64,000 nucleotides of DNA from contig CALBSE010000012.1 of the NCBI GenBank assembly GCA_937927725.1, positions 1-64,000 on the forward strand, written 5' to 3'. Shown piece after piece: positions 25,866 to 34,891 of this stretch; position 1 is the first letter of the stretch, and each line of letters opens with the position of its first letter. The translations under genes were made by a program, and so were the position numbers. The notes under the pieces are model-generated. The model saw nothing but the letters and a program-made list of their open reading frames with translations, was not told the origin of the DNA and did no database searches. Origin of the DNA: an uncultured Actinomycetes bacterium (GTDB taxonomy: Bacteria > Actinomycetota > Acidimicrobiia > Acidimicrobiales > Acidimicrobilacustridaceae).

Positions 25866-26575
25866 AATGACTCCCGAATAGTGATGGAACGGATGGTGTG
25901 ATCAGCCTTCCACTCAATCACGGCGTGAGCCAGTGGTCGTGTGGGCTCGATGTGCTCGATGAGATTGGGCAGGTTCACCAATTCCCACGCGCCATTCACC
26001 ATCGCGAGGAAAAGATCCTCGGGGACGTCGGTCCATGGATCAAAGAACGGCGAGTAGTCGGTGCGAGCGGCATCGCGAAACTTGGTCGTTCGCTGGATGA
26101 ACCACTCGCGCATGACCGGTTCTTCGGCATGGAGGTAAACGCCGACGTCCAAGTGTTCGTGGAACTGCAACGCGTTGACACCTTCGAAGATCAAGACGTC
26201 AACGGCAGGAACTTCTACGACCTCATCGATGATGTCGTAGGTGTGATGGTCGTACACCGGAACGGAACTCGGCAGGCAAGCGCGAACATCGATAAGGAAT
26301 GTTGTGATCGCCGCGGTGTCGTAACTCTCGGGAAATCCCTTGCGGTCGGTGAGGCCCATTTCGCCAAGCACGGCATTGGAATGGAGAAAGCCGTCGCTGG
26401 CGATGACGGCAACCTCGAGGCCGGTGTCCTCGGCAATCGATCGAGCAACGGTCGAACTGAAGGTGCTCTTTCCGACGGCAACTCCGCCCGTCACTCCGAC
26501 AACAACGGTCGATTCCTTGATCGCATGCGCTCCAATAATGAGCGACAGAAGGGGATCAAGGTTGGGCGCCTCCAT
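25862..26575 (-). CDS. coaA: Type I pantothenate kinase-like protein
   Basis: The 237 residues match bacterial CoaA: P-loop GVTGGVAVGKST, SDGFLHSNAVLGEMGLTDRKGFPESYD, PVYDHHTYDI, LIFEGVNALQ and FIQRTTKFRDAA. CoaA phosphorylates pantothenate in the first step of coenzyme A synthesis. The usual enzyme is about 310 residues; here the N-terminal region before the P-loop is much shorter, so the enzyme may be trimmed or act on another substrate. TACCGT six bases before ATG 26575 fixes the start. It is followed without a gap by a sterol-desaturase-like gene. Confidence 0.75.
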   Translation of the reverse strand: MEAPNLDPLLSLIIGAHAIKESTVVVGVTGGVAVGKSTFSSTVARSIAEDTGLEVAVIASDGFLHSNAVLGEMGLTDRKGFPESYDTAAITTFLIDVRACLPSSVPVYDHHTYDIIDEVVEVPAVDVLIFEGVNALQFHEHLDVGVYLHAEEPVMREWFIQRTTKFRDAARTDYSPFFDPWTDVPEDLFLAMVNGAWELVNLPNLIEHIEPTRPLAHAVIEWKADHTIRSITIRESL

Positions 26576-26687
26576 AGGGCAACGGTAGAGCGAGACATCA
26601 ATGTTCGTGAAGCCCAACGGCGAGTCGCTCTACACTCATCTGACTGCCTGATTATCGGATCAGTGCACCGCAGCAGGGGGACACATC

Positions 26688-27569
26688 ATGGCTATGCCGA
26701 CAGATATCGGCATCGTGGATCTCGGTATGGGATTCCCGTTCAAGAGCATCGAAGAGAAGAAGGCCGCCTACGACTTCTTCAAGGCCAACCTGAAGGACAA
26801 CGAGTCGCTGAAGGAAATGGAATTCCCGGCGCAGTACATGTTCAAAGACGTCCCCGATGTTGTTTCTCCCGACACCGATGTTGTTGCTTGGATCGTCGAG
26901 AAGATGGACGCCTTCAACATCGAACAGTGCATGACCGGTGTGAACGAACATTCGATCCGCGCCAAGGCCGAACACCCCGGACGTTTCCATTTGTGCGCGC
27001 AGGCTGATCCCAACAAGGGAATGGAAACAGTTCGCAACCTCAAACGCTTGAAGGCTGAGAACAACATCGTTGCAGCCATGACATTCCCCAGCGGCATGGT
27101 TCCGCAGGTTGGTGTCGGTGACAAAAAGATGTATCCGATCTACGCAACGTGTTGTGAACTCGATATTCCGATCTGCATCAACGGCGGAATTGTTGGACCG
27201 CGAATGCCAAGTTGGCCGCAGCATGTTGAACAGTTTGATGAAGTTCTCTACGACTTCCCTGACCTGACCATGGTCATGATGCACGGCGGCGAACCGTGGA
27301 CAGAACTTGCAGTGAAGCTCATGCTCAAGTGGCCAGGTCTTCACTACATGACGAGCGCCTTTGCTCCGAAGCATTACCCCAAGGACATCATCAAGTACGC
27401 GAACACTCGTGGTAGCGACAAGATTATGTACTGCGGTTACTTCCCAGCTGGTCTCAGTCTTGAGCGCCAGTTTTCTGACATGCCAAACGTTCCGTTCAAC
27501 GACAACGTGTGGCCGAAGTTCTTGCGCGAGAACGCACTGCGCGTCTTCAAACTCGATCAAGACAAGTAG
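26688..27569 (+). CDS. Amidohydrolase-2 family protein (ACMSD-like)
   Basis: The 293-residue TIM-barrel protein resembles amidohydrolase-2/ACMSD enzymes: KMDAFNIEQCMTGVNE, EHPGRFHLCAQADPNKGME, ELDIPICINGGIVGPRMP, then FPDLTMVMMHGGEPW and a final DKIMYCGYFPAG. The usual N-terminal HxH is replaced (DLGMGFP), so metal binding may differ. A strong ribosome-binding site (GGGGGA) precedes the ATG. The SDR gene follows six bases downstream, pointing to a shared catabolic step. Confidence 0.8.
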   Translation: MAMPTDIGIVDLGMGFPFKSIEEKKAAYDFFKANLKDNESLKEMEFPAQYMFKDVPDVVSPDTDVVAWIVEKMDAFNIEQCMTGVNEHSIRAKAEHPGRFHLCAQADPNKGMETVRNLKRLKAENNIVAAMTFPSGMVPQVGVGDKKMYPIYATCCELDIPICINGGIVGPRMPSWPQHVEQFDEVLYDFPDLTMVMMHGGEPWTELAVKLMLKWPGLHYMTSAFAPKHYPKDIIKYANTRGSDKIMYCGYFPAGLSLERQFSDMPNVPFNDNVWPKFLRENALRVFKLDQDK

Positions 27570-27575
27570 GAACAC

Positions 27576-28421
27576 ATGAAGATCGAAGCCGGACAGGTTG
27601 CAGTCGTTACCGGTGCCGGAAGTGGCATCGGCCGCGCCTTGGCGGAAAAGGCCGCTCAGTCGGGCATGCGCGTTGTTGCTGCAGATATCGAGCAACCGCG
27701 CCTTGACGACACTGTGGCCGCTCTTGGTCAGATTGGTGCCCAGGCGATCGGCGTGCGCACCGACGTCTCCGTTGAAGAAGATGTCCAACGCCTCGCCGAT
27801 ATTGCCTTTGCGGAATTTGGGCAGGTCAATCTTTTATGCAACAACGCTGGCGTGTTCAGCGGCGGACTCATGTGGGAACGCACGATGGCCGACTGGAAGT
27901 GGGTCATGGGTGTCAATGTCGACGGCCTTATTCACGCAGTGCGTGCATTTGTGCCGCGAATGCTCGATTCAGAAACTCCCGGACACATTGTGAATACCGC
28001 TTCGATGGGCGGTCTTGTCACGGGTGCGTATTCGGGCCCCTACTTCACATCAAAGTTCGCGGCGGTTGGCCTCACCGATTGTTTGGCGCAGGATCTGCGT
28101 ACGACCGGTAAGAACGTTGCCGCATCGGTACTCGTTCCGAGTTTGATCAACACCAACATCGGTACCTCCGGCCGCAACCGTCAGGAACGCTGGATCGATC
28201 GCGGTCGCGAAGCCACTCCCGACGCTGAATTCGTAGAAGCAATGCTGGCTGATTCAACGGCAGCCGGTATGTCGGCAACGGAAGTCGCTGATCTGGTTTT
28301 CGATGCTGTCGAAGCCGGCAACTTCTGGATCCCTACACAACCGAGCTACCACGAGCAGATTCGCGTTCGGCATGAAGATATGCAGGCGCTGCGTCTGCCG
28401 GTTCCGCCGACGCTCGACTGA
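27576..28421 (+). CDS. Short-chain dehydrogenase/reductase
   Basis: The 281-residue Rossmann protein has TGAGSGIG (12-19) for the cofactor, ADIEQ after strand two (acidic, favouring NAD), NNAG and the catalytic Ser in NTASMGG, with Tyr-Lys in PYFTSKFA. The C-terminal extension is typical of the longer classical SDR enzymes of actinobacteria. It is co-transcribed with the amidohydrolase. Its substrate is not known. Confidence 0.9.
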   Translation: MKIEAGQVAVVTGAGSGIGRALAEKAAQSGMRVVAADIEQPRLDDTVAALGQIGAQAIGVRTDVSVEEDVQRLADIAFAEFGQVNLLCNNAGVFSGGLMWERTMADWKWVMGVNVDGLIHAVRAFVPRMLDSETPGHIVNTASMGGLVTGAYSGPYFTSKFAAVGLTDCLAQDLRTTGKNVAASVLVPSLINTNIGTSGRNRQERWIDRGREATPDAEFVEAMLADSTAAGMSATEVADLVFDAVEAGNFWIPTQPSYHEQIRVRHEDMQALRLPVPPTLD

Positions 28422-29309
28422 TTAGTGCGAGTGAGCGGCGCAACTCGTCGTGCCGTGTCCCTCTGCGCCGATGAATGGACCACAAGGCGGGTCGTCGGAC
28501 CAGACGTGCATCATTGGCGGCACTGCACGCGGAGTTGAACCGCTCGGGCACGAATTGTTGCTAGCGAAAGAAACAAAGTGCCAGATCTGCGTATTGCTGA
28601 AGCAAATGGTCGGATGGACGTGCCAAATCGTGAGTTCACCGGCGATGTCGGGGACATTGGCCATGGTCTTTCCTGGTTCCAGCGTGTACATCGCGCCCAC
28701 GGTTCGTCCTGATGACGCGTTGACCACGAACGATTCAATGTGGTTCGGATCGAGTTCACGTCCGTCATGCATGTAGGAATCGTTCACCCAATGCTGTAAG
28801 CCACCCGAGCTGTCTCCCACCGAGACATAACCGCCTGCGGTCAATGCTGATGTATTTGGAAACGAAGCGATGGTGGAACGAGACGAAACGAGAAGACTGC
28901 TGGCAGCAGCTTGTTGAGCAGGTGAAAGTCTCGGATCGTTGACAGAAACGATTGGTCCGGTGGGTTCGCCGGAGGGCGTACCCGAATCGTGTGTGTGTTC
29001 GCCTGTCGCCGAACCACCAGAGGAAGTGGTTGCGGCGCTGGAGTGTTGGTGACCTGTATCGGCCGACGAGGTCGCAGCATCTGACGTGTGGTCATGCGTT
29101 TCGCCTTCGGCAGAGGCACTGTGATCGTGGGGGAGCGTTTCGGGACTCGCGGTCGTCGTTGAAGGCAATGATTCACTGGCGCCGGCGGCTGACTGCACGT
29201 TCGATGTCAGAGGCCGTTGCATGAGCAAGACGATGAGCCCGGTAATTGCCAGAAGTGCAACGGGCAGAATGAATCGTGAAACCCGTGTTGATCGGGACGC
29301 CTTACTCAT
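28422..29309 (-). CDS. Membrane-anchored His-rich extracytoplasmic protein
   Basis: One N-terminal membrane segment (residues 12-30) is followed by a linker with about ten histidines (HDHSASAEGETHDH, TGHQH, EHTHD), a likely metal-binding region. A folded domain (about 120-295) has LQHWVNDSYMHDGRELDP, ELTIWHVHPTICFSN and a terminal HGTTSCAAHSH. Conserved His and Cys suggest copper or zinc handling; no known domain was recognised. GGGAGGA precedes the ATG. Confidence 0.65.
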   Translation of the reverse strand: MSKASRSTRVSRFILPVALLAITGLIVLLMQRPLTSNVQSAAGASESLPSTTTASPETLPHDHSASAEGETHDHTSDAATSSADTGHQHSSAATTSSGGSATGEHTHDSGTPSGEPTGPIVSVNDPRLSPAQQAAASSLLVSSRSTIASFPNTSALTAGGYVSVGDSSGGLQHWVNDSYMHDGRELDPNHIESFVVNASSGRTVGAMYTLEPGKTMANVPDIAGELTIWHVHPTICFSNTQIWHFVSFASNNSCPSGSTPRAVPPMMHVWSDDPPCGPFIGAEGHGTTSCAAHSH

Positions 29310-29353
29310 CCAAAAATCCTCCCATAGCGAAAACCAGTTTTGTCATCGCGCGA

Positions 29354-29379
29354 AACGGCACCCCGTGCGGGGTGCCGTT
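29354..29379 (-). terminator. 11-bp hairpin terminator
   Basis: AACGGCACCCC (29354-29364) pairs with GGGGTGCCGTT (29369-29379) around GTGC. It lies 24 bases past the stop of the Cys-repeat gene and before the His-rich gene. The T-run on the minus strand is short (GTTTCG). Confidence 0.6.
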
Positions 29380-29402
29380 GACGCATCTCGAGGAGATTTC
29401 GA

Positions 29403-29876
29403 TTAGCTCAGTGTGATTCCACATGTCTGGGCTGCCGATTCCAACGCGGCATACGCCGCTTGACGCTCCGGCTTGGTGAGCTTGTGGTCAGGCTTTGAGA
29501 TGCCATTGGACTTGAGACAATCCTTCTGGTCAGAGCTCAGTGCCTTAATTTCTGCCCGCAATTCCTTGGCTCTGGCCACGGCGGGGCGCACAGGAAGTGT
29601 GACATTGCAGGTGTCGGCTGCAGCTTTCAAATTGGCGATGGCCGCTGCGCGTTCCTCGGGGGTGAGGGTGTGATCAGGCTTTGAGACACCGTTGCTCTTG
29701 AGGCACTGGCGTTGATCAGGAGTCAGCGACTTAAGAAATGCGCCCTTCCCCTGTGCTGCCTGGGTGGTTTGATCGGTGGTCTGAGCGCCAGCAGAACTCA
29801 CTGCGAACAGGCCAGTGACTGCAACTGCGCCGAGTGCACCAGCGGCAATGAATGTGCGGATCTTGGTGGATTTCAT
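29403..29876 (-). CDS. Exported protein with two CLKSNG-x-SKPDH repeats
   Basis: A signal peptide (1-31, cut after AGA) is followed by two homologous 45-residue repeats, beginning LTPDQRQCLKSNG and LSSDQKDCLKSNG. Each contains SKPDH, an LT-x-E/PER helix and a second Cys (ADTCNVTL, AQTCGITL). Each repeat has two cysteines and probably forms one disulfide. I recognise no family. GAGGT precedes the ATG. It is transcribed away from an OmpR-type regulator across a region with two related inverted repeats, so it may be that regulator's target. Confidence 0.7.
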   Translation of the reverse strand: MKSTKIRTFIAAGALGAVAVTGLFAVSSAGAQTTDQTTQAAQGKGAFLKSLTPDQRQCLKSNGVSKPDHTLTPEERAAAIANLKAAADTCNVTLPVRPAVARAKELRAEIKALSSDQKDCLKSNGISKPDHKLTKPERQAAYAALESAAQTCGITLS

Positions 29877-29908
29877 GAGGTGACCTCTTTGTCTTGTACT
29901 GGGGGAGA

Positions 29909-29927
29909 CTCAACGGCTCCCGTTGAG
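29909..29927. promoter_or_regulatory. Inverted repeat in divergent promoter region
   Basis: CTCAACGG-CTC-CCGTTGAG is a perfect 8-bp repeat, 33 bases upstream of the Cys-repeat gene. Its CTCAA/TTGAG arms resemble the site at 30010-30026 near the regulator gene. Confidence 0.5.
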
Positions 29928-30008
29928 ATACCGGTACCTTGGCGGGCGGACCTCCAGCAACGACCAACGTACGCTTGAGATTCGCTGGAACATTCATTCT
30001 CCAGCCGA

Positions 30009-30029
30009 TCTCAAGGTTTTCTTGAGGTT
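30009..30029. promoter_or_regulatory. Direct and inverted repeat before the response-regulator gene
   Basis: TCTCAAGGTT and TCTTGAGGTT are direct repeats with an 11-base period and contain the inverted repeat CTCAAG-N5-CTTGAG. An 11-base period is typical of OmpR/PhoB-type binding. It lies about 30 bases before the regulator ATG, suggesting autoregulation. Confidence 0.55.
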
Positions 30030-30059
30030 CGTCTCAGACCCCGTAGGCAGGCTCCTCGT

Positions 30060-30746
30060 ATGACAACGAAACCGAAAGTGCTCGTGGTTGATGACGAGGA
30101 GAACATCTCGTTCCTTGTGGCGTCGGCGCTCAAGCTTGATGGTTGCGAACTTCGTACTGCCGCAACGGGGCGAGAAGCGGTTGACGCTGTCGAGAAATTT
30201 GGTCCCGATGCGATCGTGCTTGACGTGATGTTGCCGGACTTTGATGGCTTCGAAGTGCTGCGGCGCATTCGCAATGCCGGTTGTGAAGCACCGGTGTTGT
30301 TTCTCACGGCTCGAGATGACACCGATGACAAAGTTCACGGGTTAATGGCCGGTGGCGATGACTACATCGTGAAGCCCTTCATCCTCGAGGAACTTGTTGC
30401 CCGTGTGCAAGTGCAATTACGCCGCCGAGGTTCTTCGCCGTTGTCATCACGAATCCAGATTCACGACCTGATAATCGATGACGACGCCCACCGTGTGTGG
30501 CGAGGTGATAACGAAGTCTTTCTCTCCGCAACCGAATATCGACTGCTGTTCTGTCTTGCATCGAATGCAGGACGTGCAGTCACCCGAGCACAGATTCTCG
30601 ATCACGTGTGGCAGTACGACTTCGACGGAGAGTCGGCGATTATTGAATCGTTTATGTCAAACCTTCGTAAGAAGGTTGACAACGTCGAACCGAAGTTGAT
30701 TCACACCGTTCGCGGCATCGGCTACAGCATTCGAGAACCAGGATGA
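30060..30746 (+). CDS. OmpR/PhoB-family response regulator
   Basis: The 228 residues have a receiver (KVLVVDDEEN, IVLDVMLPD, the conserved Thr in FLTARDD, YIVKPF) and a winged-helix effector (about 130-225, with EYRLLFCLASNAGRAVTRAQILDHVW and the terminal VRGIGYSIR). Its stop overlaps the kinase start by four bases. It closely resembles the TcrA/PrrA branch of actinobacterial regulators. CAGGCT six bases before the ATG fits a leaderless mRNA. Confidence 0.9.
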   Translation: MTTKPKVLVVDDEENISFLVASALKLDGCELRTAATGREAVDAVEKFGPDAIVLDVMLPDFDGFEVLRRIRNAGCEAPVLFLTARDDTDDKVHGLMAGGDDYIVKPFILEELVARVQVQLRRRGSSPLSSRIQIHDLIIDDDAHRVWRGDNEVFLSATEYRLLFCLASNAGRAVTRAQILDHVWQYDFDGESAIIESFMSNLRKKVDNVEPKLIHTVRGIGYSIREPG

Positions 30747-32101
30747 CGCTTCGCACTCGGCTAATTGCTGCATTCGTCACCGTCGTTTTTTTGCTTGGAA
30801 TGAGCAGTATTGCGGTGACACTTGTGCAGCGGTCGTATCTCATTGGTCAGGTCGATCAGCAATTGGAAGCCATTGCACCTGCGTCCGGTGCGGTCATTGT
30901 GCGGCTTGCTTCGAGTGCGTCGCGACCGAATGCACAGAATATTTTGCAAACGGAGTTCTCGGAGTATTACGTCGGACGTATCACGACTGACGGACAGCTA
31001 ACGACGTACTTGGCTCCCACCACCGATCCTGAACTTGTTCCGGTTCTTCCGACAACGACCGACTACGGAACTCCCAGAACGGTTCGAACGGCAAGTGGTT
31101 CCGCTCGAAAAGTTCGAATTATCGAAACTCATTTACAGGATGGATCAACGGGGATTTTTGGTGTCACCCTCTCAAAGACTGACGCCGCTGTTCGCCGATT
31201 GATCATCACCGAGGGGATCGTTTCGCTGATTGTCCTTTCAGTAATGGGACTCGTTGTGTTCTGGGTCTTCCGCTTGGGGATCCGTCCCATTCGAAAGATG
31301 ACCGAAGCAGCTGATGCGATTTCTGCGGGTTCCCTTGATGCGCGAATCGATGTTCCCGACGATGGAACCGAGGCATCGCGACTCGGTCAGGCCCTCAACA
31401 CAATGATCGAGACAACGCAGGAAACCGAAGCTCGCCTTCGGCAATTCGTTTCCGATGCGTCGCACGAGCTTCGGACACCACTCACCACGCTTCGGGGTTA
31501 TACGGCGCTCTACGAAGCCGGTGGCTTTGAGACTAGAGAAGACCTCGATGATGCGATGCGACGGATAGGTAACGAAGCAGCTCGCATGGGCCGAATCGTC
31601 GACGACCTTCTCCTTCTCGCGAAACTGGACGAACATGGCGCCCGAACTCCCGAGCCCGTGGAACTCGGTGCAGTCCTTCGCGATCTCGCATCCGACATTG
31701 CGGTTGTGCAGCCAGGACGTCCAGTCACCGTTGAATGTGCAACGCCGGTGATAGCGATGATTAATCGCGATCATGTGCTGCAAGCGGTCACTGCATTTAC
31801 GACCAATGCGCTTCGCTATACCGACACAACCGCCGAAATCATTCTGCGCGCCTATGCAGCGAGCGGCCGGGCAAGAGTGGAAGTAAGCGATCGCGGCGCC
31901 GGTATCGCCGAAGCCGACCTGTCGCATCTCTTCGATCGTTTTTATCGAGCTGATTCGGGTCGGGCCCGAGCAGCGGGCGGCAATGGGCTCGGTCTCGCAA
32001 TCGTGGCATCGATTATCTCGAGCTATCACGGAACGTACGGCGTGCAGTCAGTTGTTGGTTTGGGCTCAACGTTCTGGTTTGAGTTGCCGCTGTCTTCGTA
32101 G
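30743..32101 (+). CDS. Membrane sensor histidine kinase with HAMP
   Basis: The 452-residue kinase has a first membrane helix (about 8-28), an extracytoplasmic region (29-150) and a second helix (about 153-175). A HAMP linker follows (RLGIRPIRKMTEAADAI), then the His motif FVSDASHELRTPLTTLRGY. The ATPase lobe has the degenerate N-box AVTAFTTNALRYT, DRGAGIAEAD and GGNGLGLAIV. It is translationally coupled to the preceding regulator. The signal is unknown; the neighbouring His-rich and Cys-repeat proteins hint at envelope or metal stress. Confidence 0.9.
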   Translation: MTLRTRLIAAFVTVVFLLGMSSIAVTLVQRSYLIGQVDQQLEAIAPASGAVIVRLASSASRPNAQNILQTEFSEYYVGRITTDGQLTTYLAPTTDPELVPVLPTTTDYGTPRTVRTASGSARKVRIIETHLQDGSTGIFGVTLSKTDAAVRRLIITEGIVSLIVLSVMGLVVFWVFRLGIRPIRKMTEAADAISAGSLDARIDVPDDGTEASRLGQALNTMIETTQETEARLRQFVSDASHELRTPLTTLRGYTALYEAGGFETREDLDDAMRRIGNEAARMGRIVDDLLLLAKLDEHGARTPEPVELGAVLRDLASDIAVVQPGRPVTVECATPVIAMINRDHVLQAVTAFTTNALRYTDTTAEIILRAYAASGRARVEVSDRGAGIAEADLSHLFDRFYRADSGRARAAGGNGLGLAIVASIISSYHGTYGVQSVVGLGSTFWFELPLSS

Positions 32102-32178
32102 CCGCCGAATCGACGTGTGCTCTCGGGCTACGGTCAAAAGACCCGCGTCCACCGAATTGTTCTGATTGAGGTCGCACT

Positions 32179-34053
32179 ATGTCAGTTACGAAACACACTG
32201 CGGCACATCAGCATGCGGTCACGATGGATCTGCCGTTCGATGACGAACAAGACTTTGTCGATGCGCAGCGCGGATTTCTCGCGGCTCTCGACGACACGCT
32301 GATCGAAGCCACCGACGGTCGAGTGGTGTGGGATCTCGGCCCCTACGGCGATACGTCGGGTGCTGCGCCAGCAACGGTGAATCCAAGTTTGTGGCGACAG
32401 GCACAACTGAATCTGATTCACGGTCTTTTTGAAGTGGTGCCGGGTATCTATCAAGTTCGCGGTCTTGATATTTCAAGCATGACGATGGTGGAAGGCGACA
32501 CGGGTGTGATCGTGATCGATCCGCTCGTTTCTTGTGAGACGGCAGCCGCGGCGTTGGCGCTCTATCGATCCGTTCGCGGTGATCGACCAGTTACGGCTCT
32601 GATTTACACGCACAGCCATATCGACCATTTCGGTGGTGCCGCCGGTGTTGTTCCCAACGGCGACCCGGGTGACATCCCGATTGTTGCACCGGAGCATTTT
32701 CTCGAGCATGCGGTGAGTGAAAACCTTCAAGCCGGCACGGCGATGAGTCGTCGTGCCACCTATATGTACGGAACGCTTCTGCCCCGTGGCCCTGAAGGTC
32801 AGATGACCTGCGGTCTTGGTCCGTTGCCCTCGAATGGCACGTTGTCGTTGCTGCCTCCATCGATCGATATCACTCACACCGGGCAGGAACTGGTGCTCGA
32901 TGGTGTGCGCATTGTTTTTCAAATGACACCGGGCACCGAAGCTCCGGCAGAGATGAACTTCTTCTTCCCAGATTTTCGTGCGTTGTGTATGGCGGAGAAC
33001 GCAACACACAACCTGCACAACGTCGTGACATTGCGTGGTGCTCTAGTGCGCGATGCACATGCGTGGGCAAGCTTTCTCGACGAGAGCATCGAGATGTTCG
33101 CAAAGCAGAGCGATGTCTCTTTCGCGTCGCACCACTGGCCAACCTGGGGGAGCGGCAACATCGTCGATTATCTCTCAAAGCAACGCGATCTCTATGCGTA
33201 TTTGAACGATCAGACGCTTCGCTATCTCAATCGAGGTTTCACCGGCATCGAGATCGCAGAGATGATCGAACTTCCCCCGTCACTCGCTTCCTCGTGGCAC
33301 TGCCGTGGCTATTACGGGTCGGTAAGCCACAACGTGAAGGCGGTGTATCAGCGCTACATGGGTTGGTTCGATGGAAACCCTGCGCACCTTTGGCCCCATC
33401 CGCCTGAACAGGCGGCCGTTCGGTATGTCGAGTTCATGGGCGGTGCCGACGCGGTGCTGGAAAAAGCGGAGCGAAGCTTCGACGAAGGTGACTATCGATG
33501 GGTTGCCGAAGTGGTGAACCACGTCGTGTTTGCTGATCCATCAAATATGGATGCGCGCGAGCTGCTCGCCCGCACGTATACGCAAATGGGGTACTCGCAG
33601 GAGAATGCGACGTGGCGCAACTTCTTTCTCACGGGCGCACAAGAGCTGCGGGGTGCCGACATCACCGGTCCTGCCGGCCAAAACGCCCTTGCGCTGATGG
33701 CGCACATCACGCCCACGCAGGTGTTTGATGCGATCGCGATTCGTATCGATGGTATGAAAGCCGCAGGCCAGCACTTCTCCATCAATTGGATGATTGCTGA
33801 GACCGGCGAACGGTATGTACTTCGTCTTGAAAACGGCGTGTTGTCGAACGCGTCGAATCGATTCTCCGACGACGCCGTGCTGTCGGTAACGGTCCCGAGC
33901 GCACAACTTCTCTTGCTCGTCGTCGGCGTCGTGAAACTTGAAGCGCTAGTCGAACAAGGTCTCGCGACCGCGGAAGGCGACCTCAGCGTGCTTGATTCGA
34001 TTCGGGAAATCCTTGATCCGCCCGATCCGATGTTCCCGATTGTGCTGCCTTAG
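32179..34053 (+). CDS. Alkyl sulfatase (SdsA1/Pseudomonas-type, metallo-beta-lactamase fold)
   Basis: The 624-residue protein matches SDS-hydrolysing alkylsulfatases. It has the binuclear zinc motif THSHIDHFGG (about residue 140), DGVRIVFQMTPGTEAPAEMNF, AENATHNLHNVVTLRGALVRDA and FASHHWPTWG. A dimerisation region and a C-terminal SCP2-like domain (about 500-620) complete it. These enzymes release sulfate from alkyl sulfates. No signal peptide is seen, so it may act in the cytoplasm. A Shine-Dalgarno (GAGG) precedes the ATG. Confidence 0.9.
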   Translation: MSVTKHTAAHQHAVTMDLPFDDEQDFVDAQRGFLAALDDTLIEATDGRVVWDLGPYGDTSGAAPATVNPSLWRQAQLNLIHGLFEVVPGIYQVRGLDISSMTMVEGDTGVIVIDPLVSCETAAAALALYRSVRGDRPVTALIYTHSHIDHFGGAAGVVPNGDPGDIPIVAPEHFLEHAVSENLQAGTAMSRRATYMYGTLLPRGPEGQMTCGLGPLPSNGTLSLLPPSIDITHTGQELVLDGVRIVFQMTPGTEAPAEMNFFFPDFRALCMAENATHNLHNVVTLRGALVRDAHAWASFLDESIEMFAKQSDVSFASHHWPTWGSGNIVDYLSKQRDLYAYLNDQTLRYLNRGFTGIEIAEMIELPPSLASSWHCRGYYGSVSHNVKAVYQRYMGWFDGNPAHLWPHPPEQAAVRYVEFMGGADAVLEKAERSFDEGDYRWVAEVVNHVVFADPSNMDARELLARTYTQMGYSQENATWRNFFLTGAQELRGADITGPAGQNALALMAHITPTQVFDAIAIRIDGMKAAGQHFSINWMIAETGERYVLRLENGVLSNASNRFSDDAVLSVTVPSAQLLLLVVGVVKLEALVEQGLATAEGDLSVLDSIREILDPPDPMFPIVLP

Positions 34054-34071
34054 AGCAATTGACGGTGCGAG

Positions 34072-34845
34072 TTAGTCGACGACGTAGGACGTCATCGAAA
34101 GCGAACCGTACGCGTAGCCGTCGAGAAGTGTTCGGGCCGAATCCCCTGCTGCATCGGCGATGCCAGCGATGTACGCGAGTGGCAGGAAATGATCGGGAGT
34201 TGGAACGGCAGCACGCGCTTCGGGGAGCGTGAGAACAGAACCGAGCTGTGCGGGATCACTCGTCATCACTGAGCGCGTTGCGTCGTCGAAAACATGTGCC
34301 CAGTCGGCACCACCATCGGTGTTGGACCAGTCGATCATTCCGAGGTTGTGCACGACGTTGCCACTGCCGATGATCAACACGCCATCGTGGCGAAGTGGCT
34401 CGAGCGAATGCCCGATAGCGATGTGTTCGTCGATTGACTTCTGCGCGTCGATGGAAAGTTGAAGGACGGGAACATCGGCGGTCGGCCACAAGTGAGTGAG
34501 CACTGACCATGTTCCGTGGTCGAGCCCCCAACTGTCGGTGTCGAGACCGCACCAGGTTGGGGACAGAGTGTCAACGACTTCTTGAGCAATCGCAGGAGAA
34601 CCGGGAGCGGGGTAGTCGACGTCGAACAGCTCTTGAGGGAATCCGTAGAAGTCGTGAATCGTTCGAGGTGTTTCCATTGCTGTGACAACGGTTGTGTTCA
34701 CATACCAGTGAGCTGAAACACAGAGAATTGCTCGCGGTCGTGGAATCGATGCGCCGAATTCGCGCCACGCAGTTGTGTAGCGATTCGTTTCGAGCGTGTT
34801 CATTGGGCTGCCATGTCCAATGAATGCAGCGGGCATTGTGGTCAT
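34072..34845 (-). CDS. LigB-type extradiol dioxygenase (YgiD/DODA-like)
   Basis: The 257 residues show the class III extradiol dioxygenase pattern: FIGHGSPMN with a metal His, VSAHWY, GLDHGTWSVLTHLWP, and SGNVVHNLGMIDW. YgiD-type enzymes open catechol rings such as 4,5-DOPA. TAGAAT six bases before the ATG supports the start at 34845 and a leaderless mRNA. It lies head to tail after the two-cupin gene with 46 bases between them. Confidence 0.9.
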   Translation of the reverse strand: MTTMPAAFIGHGSPMNTLETNRYTTAWREFGASIPRPRAILCVSAHWYVNTTVVTAMETPRTIHDFYGFPQELFDVDYPAPGSPAIAQEVVDTLSPTWCGLDTDSWGLDHGTWSVLTHLWPTADVPVLQLSIDAQKSIDEHIAIGHSLEPLRHDGVLIIGSGNVVHNLGMIDWSNTDGGADWAHVFDDATRSVMTSDPAQLGSVLTLPEARAAVPTPDHFLPLAYIAGIADAAGDSARTLLDGYAYGSLSMTSYVVD

Positions 34846-34891
34846 GCAACCATTCTACGGATTGAGAGGGGAACCTTCGTCGGGACGTTGG

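Noticed and set aside
26652..27788. A 378-residue open frame opposite the amidohydrolase
   Set aside because: No ribosome-binding site or family; the plus-strand gene has clear family motifs and RBS.
31238..32029. A 263-residue open frame opposite the histidine kinase
   Set aside because: The kinase motifs on the plus strand are complete; the antisense frame is featureless.
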